Positions 6,859 through 14,729 of a stretch of DNA of 64,000 bases are shown in pieces; position 1 is the stretch's first letter; each line of letters starts with the position of its first letter. The translations under genes and the position numbers were made by a program. Source of the stretch: Enterobacter hormaechei subsp. hoffmannii (GTDB taxonomy: Bacteria > Pseudomonadota > Gammaproteobacteria > Enterobacterales > Enterobacteriaceae). Below the pieces are notes generated by a model. That model searched no databases and was not told the DNA's origin. It worked only from the letters and a program-made list of their open reading frames with translations. Where the stretch lies: positions 3,410,001-3,474,000 of the forward strand of contig NZ_CP017186.1 in the NCBI RefSeq assembly GCF_001729745.1. The letters run 5' to 3'.

Positions 6859-7994
6859 CCATCAGGAAGCACAGCAGTGGTGAAACCATCAATATAACGT
6901 TCACATACAAAGGGGTGAAATGCAGAGAACCCCTATCAAATCTAGAAGCGAACAACAAAAACCTTAAATATGCCGAGCGTACGCTCGGCGAAATACACAA
7001 CAAAATCGAGCGTGGAACATTTATCTATGCTGAGTATTTCCCTCGTTCGGTGAAGTTAAAAATTTTCGGTAATGCTGCGACCGGGAAAACAGTGAAAATG
7101 TATCTCGATGAGTACCTGAAGATTTGCGAAACGAGGAATCTTTCCCCCTCCACCATTGGCGGGTATAAAAAATGCCGTAGCGCACTGTCTGAACTTCACA
7201 TTTTCCCGGCCAGTGAGTTAACGCCAGCAGCATTAAAAACATGGATACAGAATCAGAAAACAACATTGAAGACGATACGTAACCAGTTATCGTTTCTTCG
7301 CTCCTCACTTGATGAAGCTGTAACAGATGGTGTTTTGCAAATTAATCCAGTTTCACAGGTAACAGCATCACGGTATCAAAGTAATAAAAGTGATGCAGAA
7401 AGTAGGTATATTGTGGATCCGCTGTCACCAGCTGAGGTAAACGCGCTGTTGACATCAACAGGCAATAAGCAGTGGGAGAACTTATTCAGGTTTGCGATCC
7501 AGACGGGGCTTCGCAGTTCAGAACTATGCGCACTCCGCTGGAGGGATATTGATTTTGTTGAAAAGACGGCGCATGTGCAGAGCGCCAGTGTATCAGGCGT
7601 GACGAAAGGTACGAAAACTCAGGCGGGAACGCGCAAAGTAGAATTAACTGAGGAAGCGATGAAAGCGCTAAACGATCAGAAGCCCTTTACTTTCATGAAG
7701 GATGGCTGTGTCTTCGAGGATCCAAAGACCTGCAAGCCATGGGCAAGCGCGGATGCAATAAGGAAAAAAGCCTGGGTTCCAACGCTACGGAAAGCCGGAA
7801 TTAGGTACCGCAACCCTTATCAAACAAGGCACACCTACGCCACTCGATTGATCAGTCGGGGAGTAAACCTGTTCTGGCTGTCAACACAGATGGGTCATAA
7901 AGGGCCGGAAATGCTCTTCCGTCATTATGGCCGATATCTGAAAGAGTACGACAATTCAACTTCAATTAATGGATTGAACAAAAAAAGCATTTAA
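6819..7994 (+). CDS. int: Phage tyrosine integrase
   Basis: The 391-residue protein has an N-terminal arm-binding domain (about 10-75, LPRGVTIRKHSSGETINITFTYKG), a SAM-like core-binding domain (about 88-175) and a catalytic domain. Expected catalytic residues are present: Arg232 (TGLRSSELCALRW), Lys near 265-273, His339 and Arg343 (TRHTYATRL), His360 (QMGH) and nucleophile Tyr370 (FRHYGRY). A terminator follows. It lies 0.9 kb from a copy of the tmRNA 3' end, so it most likely integrates into ssrA. One cargo gene lies between it and the attachment site. Confidence 0.93.
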   Translation: MGTKESPKLPRGVTIRKHSSGETINITFTYKGVKCREPLSNLEANNKNLKYAERTLGEIHNKIERGTFIYAEYFPRSVKLKIFGNAATGKTVKMYLDEYLKICETRNLSPSTIGGYKKCRSALSELHIFPASELTPAALKTWIQNQKTTLKTIRNQLSFLRSSLDEAVTDGVLQINPVSQVTASRYQSNKSDAESRYIVDPLSPAEVNALLTSTGNKQWENLFRFAIQTGLRSSELCALRWRDIDFVEKTAHVQSASVSGVTKGTKTQAGTRKVELTEEAMKALNDQKPFTFMKDGCVFEDPKTCKPWASADAIRKKAWVPTLRKAGIRYRNPYQTRHTYATRLISRGVNLFWLSTQMGHKGPEMLFRHYGRYLKEYDNSTSINGLNKKSI

Positions 7995-7999
7995 CTGAT

Positions 8000-8033
8000 A
8001 ATCCTCACTTACTTGCTAAGTGGGGATTGTTTT
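8000..8033 (+). terminator. Terminator after int
   Basis: A 12-bp stem (AATCCTCACTTA with TAAGTGGGGATT, one G-T pair) with a 5-base loop is followed by GTTTT, six bases past the int stop codon. Confidence 0.75.
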
Positions 8034-8035
8034 AA

Positions 8036-8878
8036 ATGGCATCCGAGAATTGGATAACTATAGGTGGATTCATTGCAACGACAGCTTCAGCAGTAGCAGC
8101 TTTCTTTGCAGTTAAACAAACGATGTTACAAAGAATCATATCAACTAAACCACAAATTATTATTAATAATAAAGAAGTTAAAACTGTTCTTACTAATAAG
8201 AATTCTTTTTCATTAAGTATCGAAAATCCCGAACTCTACTATAACATACCAATTTCTATAATGAATGTCGGGTTGGGCACAGCATTAAATATAAATTATA
8301 GCTGGTTATTTGATTATAATAAGTTTATTGAATCATGTGGTTTTAGGCACATAAATGATGACCCCATGATTTCATCCATTAAAAAAATGTTTAATGATAG
8401 AGGGAAATATTTCTACTCCACCGAAGAAAAAGATTCTAAATTTAAATATTATAAATTAATCAAGAATGGGAAATTTAATATATATAGCATTGCAAAGGTG
8501 AACAATGAACTTGAGTACATTATGCCTGTTAACCAAGAAAAATCGCCTTCAATACTTTTATTCCCATCATTGATTCTTTTAGCATTAGCAGAAAGTAAAA
8601 ATTCTAACAATACTTTCGCGGACAGCCTTTTTTTCGATGTATTGGATGCTGGAAAATTAATAATTAATTATCAAGATATTTCAGGAAATAATATTACCAT
8701 TAATTATAAGTGTACATTACAGACGACAGGATTCAAAAGTAATAGCGAGTATGGTGCCGAATTAACATTTAAAATCGGGTTTCATCGGATACACTCAAGG
8801 TCTATGCCTAGACTGGAAAGGCTACGCAAAAGCTACACCGATTTTATAGATGAATATGATTTCAATAAAAACAAATAG
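8036..8878 (+). CDS. Unknown AT-rich membrane-anchored protein between int and the attachment site
   Basis: The 280-residue protein has one N-terminal hydrophobic helix (about residues 6-27, WITIGGFIATTASAVAAFFAV) followed by a soluble domain rich in Asn, Lys, Ile and Tyr. Its DNA is strongly A+T-rich compared with int. The gene starts just after the int terminator, with GGGGA nine bases before the ATG. No separate promoter is evident, so read-through or a promoter within the hairpin region is needed. It ends 12 bases before the tmRNA-like repeat. Position and composition suggest a lysogenic cargo gene, possibly for phage defence. I do not recognise a family. Confidence 0.6.
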   Translation: MASENWITIGGFIATTASAVAAFFAVKQTMLQRIISTKPQIIINNKEVKTVLTNKNSFSLSIENPELYYNIPISIMNVGLGTALNINYSWLFDYNKFIESCGFRHINDDPMISSIKKMFNDRGKYFYSTEEKDSKFKYYKLIKNGKFNIYSIAKVNNELEYIMPVNQEKSPSILLFPSLILLALAESKNSNNTFADSLFFDVLDAGKLIINYQDISGNNITINYKCTLQTTGFKSNSEYGAELTFKIGFHRIHSRSMPRLERLRKSYTDFIDEYDFNKNK

Positions 8879-8890
8879 TTACACATAGTC

Positions 8891-8922
8891 GGGCGCGGGT
8901 TCAACTCCCGCCAGCTCCACCA
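8891..8922 (+). repeat. Attachment site: 32-bp copy of the ssrA (tmRNA) 3' end
   Basis: The sequence from GGGCGCGGGTTCAACTCCCG to the terminal CCACCA equals the T-arm and acceptor end of enterobacterial tmRNA. Only the end of the gene is present, so it is an att core and not a functional tmRNA. The intact ssrA should lie left of the window, beyond the rest of the prophage. Confidence 0.85.
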
Positions 8923-8930
8923 AATAAAAC

Positions 8931-8963
8931 AAGGGGTTACGTGAAAACGTAACCCCTTTTTTT
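8931..8963 (+). terminator. Terminator directly after the att repeat
   Basis: The stem GGGGTTACGT/ACGTAACCCC with loop GAAA is followed by a run of seven T. It lies 10 bases past the CCA end and would terminate transcription leaving the prophage. Confidence 0.85.
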
Positions 8964-9204
8964 GCCCATGTCCACATTACGTCCACTCGGCAAAACTTTG
9001 GCCAGCGCTAACTTCAGTAACCCCAGTTTTACATTTTTGCATCCAGTGCCCATATGCCGCTTGCCACGCCTCTTGTTCATCGGCAATAGATGTTCTGCAA
9101 TAGGCAACTACTCAATGCCTTTTGAACCAAACTCCGAGTACAAGGATGACCAGCTCTGTCGCTATATCCTTACAGCATTCCCGACCCCATAGGACAAATG
9201 GATT
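8964..9204. other. Degraded island DNA with gene fragments
   Basis: No intact gene is visible. A short plus-strand frame (MPFEPNSEYKDDQLCRYIL..., 9116-9192) ends 12 bases before the immunity gene and could be the tail of a lost toxin gene. On the minus strand about 44 codons without a clear start (…IADEQEAWQAAYGHW…) also look protein-like. Both are weak calls; the stretch is best read as remnants. Confidence 0.35.
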
Positions 9205-9498
9205 ATGCAAAATTTCTATCATATTGATCAGCTGATTCAGGGTTATTTCAATCAGGATCATGACCTCATAAATGAGGGAGAGGATACTATTGAGGGCACT
9301 ATTGAACTCTATAAAAAAACAGCCCCAGATTGGATGTTAAAAGAGTTAGCCGAAGAGGTCGATTGTTTCCTTGAGCTTTACGAAGACAGGCTGGATGAGC
9401 AATTCAAAAGCCGGTATGGATTTGATTTCTCACCTGAGTTGTGGGATTCAACCCCATTCGATTTCCTGATGACTGTGCGCAGACTTGCCCTTTCTTAG
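9205..9498 (+). CDS. CdiI-family immunity protein, orphan
   Basis: The 97-residue acidic protein (IDQLIQGYFNQDHDLINEGEDTIEGTIELYKK... EVDCFLELYEDRLDEQF) fits the small immunity proteins of contact-dependent inhibition systems, where the GYFNQDxDL motif near the start is characteristic. Such proteins bind and block a CdiA toxin domain in the cytoplasm. No complete toxin gene precedes it; only a possible 25-codon remnant ends 12 bases upstream. It lies between two tmRNA-like 3' ends, so it may be cargo of a lost element or an orphan that protects against neighbours. Terminator follows. The assignment is by sequence pattern only. Confidence 0.6.
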   Translation: MQNFYHIDQLIQGYFNQDHDLINEGEDTIEGTIELYKKTAPDWMLKELAEEVDCFLELYEDRLDEQFKSRYGFDFSPELWDSTPFDFLMTVRRLALS

Positions 9499-9543
9499 AA
9501 GTAGCTACAGGAAGACAAACCCGTAACGGCTTAACCGACCTCA

Positions 9544-9566
9544 GACCGGCAACAGCCGGTCTTTTT
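9544..9566 (+). terminator. Terminator after the immunity gene
   Basis: The stem GACCGGC/GCCGGTC with loop AACA is followed by TTTTTC. Confidence 0.8.
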
Positions 9567-9750
9567 CTTTCTAAATATAAGTTAAGGGTGAACAGTTAAA
9601 TCCAAAAAAGCTTTTTCTTGATGTGATCCATTCAAAAAACAGGTTTGCTTAACCACAGGAAACACTGCAACAAATCGCCATTGGCATACCCGTGAAAGTT
9701 GAATTTATAAATTATCAACAAAAAAACAGCCTATTAATGAATTTATTCAG
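9567..9750. other. Short gene-free AT-rich stretch
   Basis: Between the immunity-gene terminator and the second tmRNA-like end no reading frame, RNA or promoter of note is visible. Confidence 0.5.
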
Positions 9751-9810
9751 ACTCCACCAGTCCAAAAATCCTCCATCGGTGATTACCAGAATCACCCGAT
9801 GAAGTGCTGA
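9751..9810 (+). repeat. Second, degenerate ssrA 3' end joined to the native ssrA 3' flank
   Basis: ACTCCACCA (9751-9759) resembles the tmRNA CTCCACCA end. It is followed by CTCCATCGGTGATTACCAGA and CACCCGATGAAG, which I recognise as the sequence normally found downstream of ssrA in E. coli and relatives. This marks the original chromosomal boundary and implies that everything to its left up to ssrA was inserted. Confidence 0.65.
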
Positions 9811-9845
9811 AAGCCCGCACGGCGCAAGCTCTGCGGGCTTTTTAT
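9811..9845 (+). terminator. Native ssrA-type terminator, also usable by the opposing amidase gene
   Basis: AGCCCGCA/TGCGGGCT with a 12-base loop is followed by TTTTT on the plus strand. On the minus strand the same stem overlaps the end of the amidase gene (stop at 9842). It resembles the terminator of E. coli ssrA. Confidence 0.8.
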
Positions 9846-11158
9846 ATCTGTCCCTTCCCGTCCAGCGCCCCCTCACACGCCAGCGCCAGCACCATCAGCG
9901 CCGTCTCATTCTCCTGCACCGATAACATCTCCATCCCCACCGGCAGACCGATACGACTTACGCCGCACGGCAACGTTATAGCTGGCAGGCCGCTGATGGC
10001 GGCCAGTTCCGGCGCGCAGCCTGGCGGCATCTTCGCCATACTTTCTGGTAATCGTTGTACGGTGGGATACACAAATCCGTCGATGCGCTGCGCCTCCGCC
10101 ACCTGGCAAAGGCTCTGCCGTAACAGGCGCTGAAAGCGACGCCCCGCCAGCCAGTGCGGGGTTTTCAGCGTGTTACTCACCAGCATCTGACGTAGAAACG
10201 GCGCAAACTCTGGCAGGAAAGCGCCGGAGTCCACAATGCTTGTTAGTCCGGAGGGAGCGCCAGGCTGTTTGCTAAGCCAGTCGTCAATCGCCACGCGAAA
10301 TTCATACAGGCTCAGGCATGTCGCCTGACTTACGTCGTCCAGCAAAGGTAATGATACCTCCACCAGCGTTGCTCCGGCACGACGCAACGAGTGCAGCGCC
10401 GACTGCCAGACCTCCAGCTGTACCTCATCTTCTCCCTGTAATGCGGTTACCACACCAAAGCGAACGCCTTTCAGCGAACGCACAGGAAGCGCAACCGGTG
10501 GCAAACCATGGATCACCGCATGCAGCAAGGCGGCATCTTCAACGCTATGTACCATTGGCCCAACGGTATCTTTGCTGGGCGAGAGCGGCGCTACCCCGTC
10601 CAGCTGTGAACGGCGAAAAGCAGGCCGTAGCCCCACCAGCCCGGTATAGCTACAGGGAATGCGGATAGAGCCGCCGGTATCGGTACCCAATGCGCCATCC
10701 GCCATCCCCGCCGCCACCGCCGCGGCGCATCCTCCGCTGGAACCTCCGGCGGTGAGTGACGGGCGAAGCGGGTTTGCCACATCGCCCCCCAGCGAGCTTC
10801 GCGAGCGCACGTCAAAAGCAAACTCGGACATATTCGCTCTGGCGAGGATAATCGCTCCTGCCCTGCGCAACCGCTGTATAACAAGCGCATCCGACGTCGC
10901 GTTAAGTGAGGCCAGCGCCCGGCAGCCAAGAGTAATGGGCATCGGTGCGCAGGCAATATTATCTTTGACGATCAACGGCACGCCGTGCAGGGGGCCGATC
11001 GGCTCCCCGCGTCGACGCTGCTGCTGATGCTGTTCCGCCTGAGACATGGCGTCAGGGTTAACCCCGAGGATCGCGTTGAGCGCCCGGTGCTGCTGAATGA
11101 CGTCGAGACGGCGGGCAATTTCCTCCGGGCAGTCGTCTGGCGGTATCAGGCGCTTCAT
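9842..11158 (-). CDS. Amidase signature family hydrolase
   Basis: The 438-residue protein has the complete amidase-signature catalytic set. Lys65 lies in PLIVKDNI, the cis-Ser140 in TAGGSSGGCAAAVAAG and the nucleophile Ser164 in GTDTGGSIRIP. These enzymes hydrolyse amides to acid plus ammonia, and AtzF/allophanate-hydrolase relatives act on ureido compounds. It is last in the leftward arm of the LacI-controlled cluster, 54 bases after the HisD-like gene, and ends in the ssrA terminator. In the pathway it would release ammonia from an amide intermediate or substrate; the substrate is unknown. It is shorter than GatA and is not next to gatB, so a tRNA role is unlikely. Confidence 0.82.
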   Translation of the reverse strand: MKRLIPPDDCPEEIARRLDVIQQHRALNAILGVNPDAMSQAEQHQQQRRRGEPIGPLHGVPLIVKDNIACAPMPITLGCRALASLNATSDALVIQRLRRAGAIILARANMSEFAFDVRSRSSLGGDVANPLRPSLTAGGSSGGCAAAVAAGMADGALGTDTGGSIRIPCSYTGLVGLRPAFRRSQLDGVAPLSPSKDTVGPMVHSVEDAALLHAVIHGLPPVALPVRSLKGVRFGVVTALQGEDEVQLEVWQSALHSLRRAGATLVEVSLPLLDDVSQATCLSLYEFRVAIDDWLSKQPGAPSGLTSIVDSGAFLPEFAPFLRQMLVSNTLKTPHWLAGRRFQRLLRQSLCQVAEAQRIDGFVYPTVQRLPESMAKMPPGCAPELAAISGLPAITLPCGVSRIGLPVGMEMLSVQENETALMVLALACEGALDGKGQI

Positions 11159-11212
11159 AGTCTCAGGCTCCCTCGTGATGAAAACCGGGCAGAAGGCTGC
11201 CCGGGATACGTT

Positions 11213-12508
11213 TTAGTCCCGCATGCCGGTAGTAATGGCATCAATGTCCTGCGGACGCAGACGAATTTCCGCCGCCCGTCGGTGCCCCTGCATCCCCTCG
11301 GTACGGCTCTGGCGGATCGCCGGTTCTGCGATTGCCGGGATACCCTGCTCGTCAATCCACTGATGGGTACAGATTTTGACGTACGCCCCAACCCACAGAC
11401 CGCCGGTATAGCGTGCCGCCGCCATCGTCGGTAACGTATGGTTGGTGCCGCAGCATTTATCAGAGAACACCACGCTGGCGTTCTGACCAATAAACAGCGA
11501 GCCATAGTTGCGGATCTTCGCCGCCGTCGCGTGCGGATCGCGGGTATGCACCTGCAAATGCTCCGTCGCCATATGGTCAGCAAACGCAATCAGCTGCGCT
11601 TCATCTTCACAGAGCACAATCTCACCCTGCCGGCGCCACGCCTCCCCCGCCGTGGCGGCCGTTGGCAGGCTGGCAAGCTGACGCTCAACCTCCGCCAGGG
11701 TACGCTCAGCGATATCCCGGCTGGTTGTCGCCAGCCCGACGCGGGTATGAATATCGTGCTCTGCCTGCGCCAGCATATCGGCGGCCAGAATGCGCGGATC
11801 GGCGCTGTCGTCAGCGATAGTGAAAATCTCGCTCGGCCCGGCGAGGGCATCAATGCCGACTCGACCAAACACCTGGCGTTTCGCTTCGTTAACGAAGGCG
11901 TTGCCTGGCCCAACGATTTTGTCCACCGATGGAATGCTCTCCGTTCCCCAGGCCATGGCCGCAATGGCCTGCGCGCCACCTACCCTGAAAATGCGGTGCG
12001 CGCCCGCCAGATGGCAAACCGCGATCATCGCCGGATGCGCTCCCGGCGGCAGACAGGCGATGATCTGTTCGCAGCCCGCCACCGTCGCAGGGACAATTGA
12101 CATCACCGGCGCAGAGAGGATCGGGTAACGCCCACCCGGCACGTAGCAGCCCACCGTCTGCACCGGGATGATCCGGTGACCGAGATGCACGCCAGGCAGC
12201 GTCTCAACTTCCAGCGGCTGCATGGTCGCCAGCTGCGCCTGCGCAAAACGACGCACCTGATTAATAGCAAACTCGCTGTCGCGGCGCGTCTGGGCATCCA
12301 TCCCCTGCAGTGCTTCGGCGATCTCCTGCTCGCTCACCTCAAAGTGCGTCGGCACGACGTTATCAAACTGCTGCGAAAAGGCTCTTAGCGCCGTATCGCC
12401 TTCGGTTTTCACGCGCTCGATAATGGCGCTGACCTTCTCCGTCAGGGAACGATCAGCCTGCGCATCCTGCCCCTGCGGGCGCTTAATCCAGCTCACCTGA
12501 TTTAACAT
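11213..12508 (-). CDS. HisD-like zinc-dependent NAD dehydrogenase, paralogue 1
   Basis: The 431-residue protein belongs to the histidinol dehydrogenase superfamily. It keeps all zinc and catalytic positions: Gln248 and His251 (AQAEH), Glu316-His317 (TEHLQV), Asp350 (SDKCCGTNH) and His409 (MQGHRRA). It is not next to any his gene. Outside histidine synthesis, family members such as HpsN (sulfopropanediol dehydrogenase) oxidise a primary alcohol to a carboxylate in two NAD-linked steps, which is the likely chemistry here. Its ATG follows the tandem-NTF2 gene stop without a gap. A second paralogue sits in the opposite arm (17419-18741). The substrate is unknown. Confidence 0.82.
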   Translation of the reverse strand: MLNQVSWIKRPQGQDAQADRSLTEKVSAIIERVKTEGDTALRAFSQQFDNVVPTHFEVSEQEIAEALQGMDAQTRRDSEFAINQVRRFAQAQLATMQPLEVETLPGVHLGHRIIPVQTVGCYVPGGRYPILSAPVMSIVPATVAGCEQIIACLPPGAHPAMIAVCHLAGAHRIFRVGGAQAIAAMAWGTESIPSVDKIVGPGNAFVNEAKRQVFGRVGIDALAGPSEIFTIADDSADPRILAADMLAQAEHDIHTRVGLATTSRDIAERTLAEVERQLASLPTAATAGEAWRRQGEIVLCEDEAQLIAFADHMATEHLQVHTRDPHATAAKIRNYGSLFIGQNASVVFSDKCCGTNHTLPTMAAARYTGGLWVGAYVKICTHQWIDEQGIPAIAEPAIRQSRTEGMQGHRRAAEIRLRPQDIDAITTGMRD

Positions 12509-13651
12509 TTACGCGTCCTCCATCTGGCCGAGTTTGATTTGCGCCAGCAGCGCCAGGTGGTCATACACGACCCATTCATCAACAATTTTGCCGTTGACGA
12601 TGTGGTAGTGCGACATGCCCATCACGAACAGTCGTTCTCCGGTCGGCTTGCCCAGTTCGCCGTAACCCAGGTGATGCCCTTCGATGATCCAGCGAACCGC
12701 CACTTTGACGCCGCCTTCATCGCACGGGTTGGAACAGATATGCTGCGGCAGCCACGCGCCGTCAGGGATCATCCCCACCAGCGCCAGCGTCTGATGGGTT
12801 ACCGCCGCGGTGCCGTACAGCTCTTTCATCAGCGGGCCATGCCACTGCACGTTAGGGGCGTAAACCTCTTTGATTTTGCCGAACATCCGACGATTGTAGA
12901 TCTCATGCAGCCAGCGCAGGCACTGCTCTTCCGTATCGGTGTGTGCAATGGATACATCGCACTCCATCTCCGGCGGATATTGCCCCAGTATGCGGCCGTT
13001 TTCGCCGATGTCCATCACGCGGAAGCCTTTATCAAACTGCTCCTTTGCCATATTAAATGCGATTTGATCGGTATTCAGGCCAAGCTGTTTCATTAACGAC
13101 ATGTTGTCGCTGACTACCCACTCCCGGTAAATTTTATTCTCGTGGATCATGCAATCTGCCACGGTACGGGTAACGAAGGTGCGGTTGGTCGGCTTGCCTA
13201 AATGGCTGTGCTGGGTATGCCGCCCGCTTCCCGTCACCAGGTGAGAGGTATAAAAACCGTCAACATCATTTCCGTTCCAGATAACCTGGGTTGCCATTCC
13301 GCGCCGTTCCGGGAAGGCAATTAAGCGTTGCAGCGTATCCTGTACCACCTGTTCACGGTTATAGAGTGTCCCCAGCGCGTTATACAGCACGCAGTTATGG
13401 GTATAGTGAGAATAAATTAAGCCGACATCGCGCTCGTCTCATATTTTATGGGTGCAGCGAACTATATAATCGACAATATCGGTATAGCAGTCATCAAAGC
13501 CGCGTAATGATTGCACGCGCGGTCTTTTTTCCGGTACCAGATCGACAAAATCACGACGTTCCACCTGTAATACAGGTTCCTCTTTCAGCGATTTCACGCT
13601 GCTTTTTTCGGGTACGGCTGGTGCTTTATTTGTTGCTTCGGTGGAAGACAT
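12509..13651 (-). pseudogene. Tandem NTF2/SnoaL-like protein gene interrupted by in-frame TGA
   Basis: The gene starts at ATG 13651 (MSSTEATNK, AGGAG six bases upstream) and reads in one frame to 12509, except for a TGA at 13439-13441. The upstream part ends ...VDYIVRCTHKI. The same frame resumes DERDVGLIYSHYTHN..., continuing through two SnoaL/NTF2-like domains for 310 more codons. In the neighbouring paralogue the aligned residue is Trp (THVVWEQKDIG), so TGG to TGA is the likely change. The downstream part has only a GTG at 13390 with no ribosome site. The gene is therefore broken, a sequencing error, or read through. SnoaL-type proteins are small-molecule cyclases, isomerases or hydrolases. 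It belongs to the leftward operon. Confidence 0.75.
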
Positions 13652-13757
13652 ATAAACTCCTGCTCTGTTTTCAGACAATAAGAACCCGCACCCGTAAGTG
13701 AGGGTGAATTAAACTCGATTATTTTCGGCAGCCAGAATAAGGGGGCTGCCGCCCCTG

Positions 13758-14729
13758 TTAATTCACTATTTGCGACCAGATCGCTAATTCATCGATCCCC
13801 AGATATTCACGGAAAATTAAACCATCACGTAATTCAAGCTGGCTGATACCGGTAATTGATATGGGTTTACGGGTTGGCGCACCAAATTTGCCGTAACCGT
13901 CATGCCAGGTTAATAACGACCAGCGCAGGGAAAGCCGAATCGGCTCGTTAGGATCTTTACGCACAATCAGATGATGGAGCTGCGTTTCGCTGTCGGCAAA
14001 TGAAGCGCGGTAGCCAGAAAGCTGTGCGCCAATTTCCTGCTCACCGGTGCAGAGGCAATGACCCGGCGCGTAAAGCGTCGCCGCCGGGTGATAGAGACCA
14101 GGCACCACGCCACTGTTACCGCCCGCCCACATGGTTAAGTAGCGCTCAACGACGCCTGCCAGCGCCCCTTCTACGTCGTCGCCCTCGGGCCCGCCCGCCC
14201 AGCGGGCATCCAGCGTCTCGGCAGAGACCGCCTCCACGCCAAGCTGCTGGCGCATGGTCGCCAGGTTAAAGGCAAATTCGCGGATATCCAGCCCCAGTTG
14301 CGCCACAATCGCAGCACGATCCTGAAGCAGCCACTCCTGGCGTACGGCCCCATCAACACAGATGCGATCGGCCCAGGTGCGGACCCAGACATTTTTCCCG
14401 GTCGGCGGGCCAAAAAATCCCTCCCCCTGATGCTGAATGCGGGCTACGGTACGCTGAGCCGCATAGTACTCGTCCCCCGGGTTCTGGCTGCACAGAATAT
14501 CCTCCGTCAGCACCGCTCGCTGCGGGAAGCTGTGCATCGCCTCAAGCGTCAGGCGCATAAACTGGGAAAGCTCATGCAGCTGTTTTTCGGGGGTAGTGAA
14601 AACCACCGGCGTGGCGTAAAAATCCGCCAGCTGGCCGATATCTTTCTGCTCCCAGACGACATGCGTCAGCGTCAAAATGAACTGCTGGATAGAGTCGAAT
14701 TGAGGGCTGAAGCCCCGCAATCTGGTCAT
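13758..14729 (-). CDS. Tandem NTF2/SnoaL-like protein
   Basis: The 323-residue protein has two SnoaL-like (NTF2-fold) units, about residues 12-140 and 190-320. Each runs from a helical start (QFILTLTHVVWEQKDIGQLADFYA; VERYLTMWAGGNSGVVPGLYHP) to a beta sheet ending in a DGxIxREyL-type segment. It is a paralogue of the interrupted gene downstream. The start ATG overlaps the LacI stop by 4 bases (ATGA), so the two are coupled and the whole arm LacI-NTF2-NTF2-HisD-amidase is one operon. The fold commonly hosts cyclases, isomerases, dehydratases or hydrolases; no specific reaction can be assigned. Confidence 0.75.
   Translation of the reverse strand: MTRLRGFSPQFDSIQQFILTLTHVVWEQKDIGQLADFYATPVVFTTPEKQLHELSQFMRLTLEAMHSFPQRAVLTEDILCSQNPGDEYYAAQRTVARIQHQGEGFFGPPTGKNVWVRTWADRICVDGAVRQEWLLQDRAAIVAQLGLDIREFAFNLATMRQQLGVEAVSAETLDARWAGGPEGDDVEGALAGVVERYLTMWAGGNSGVVPGLYHPAATLYAPGHCLCTGEQEIGAQLSGYRASFADSETQLHHLIVRKDPNEPIRLSLRWSLLTWHDGYGKFGAPTRKPISITGISQLELRDGLIFREYLGIDELAIWSQIVN

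Noticed and set aside
8891..8922. Functional tRNA or tmRNA gene
   Set aside because: Only the 3' 32 bases are present; the 5' part is phage DNA.
13439..13441. Selenocysteine codon in the tandem-NTF2 gene
   Set aside because: No clear SECIS-type hairpin follows, and the paralogue has Trp and not Cys at this position.
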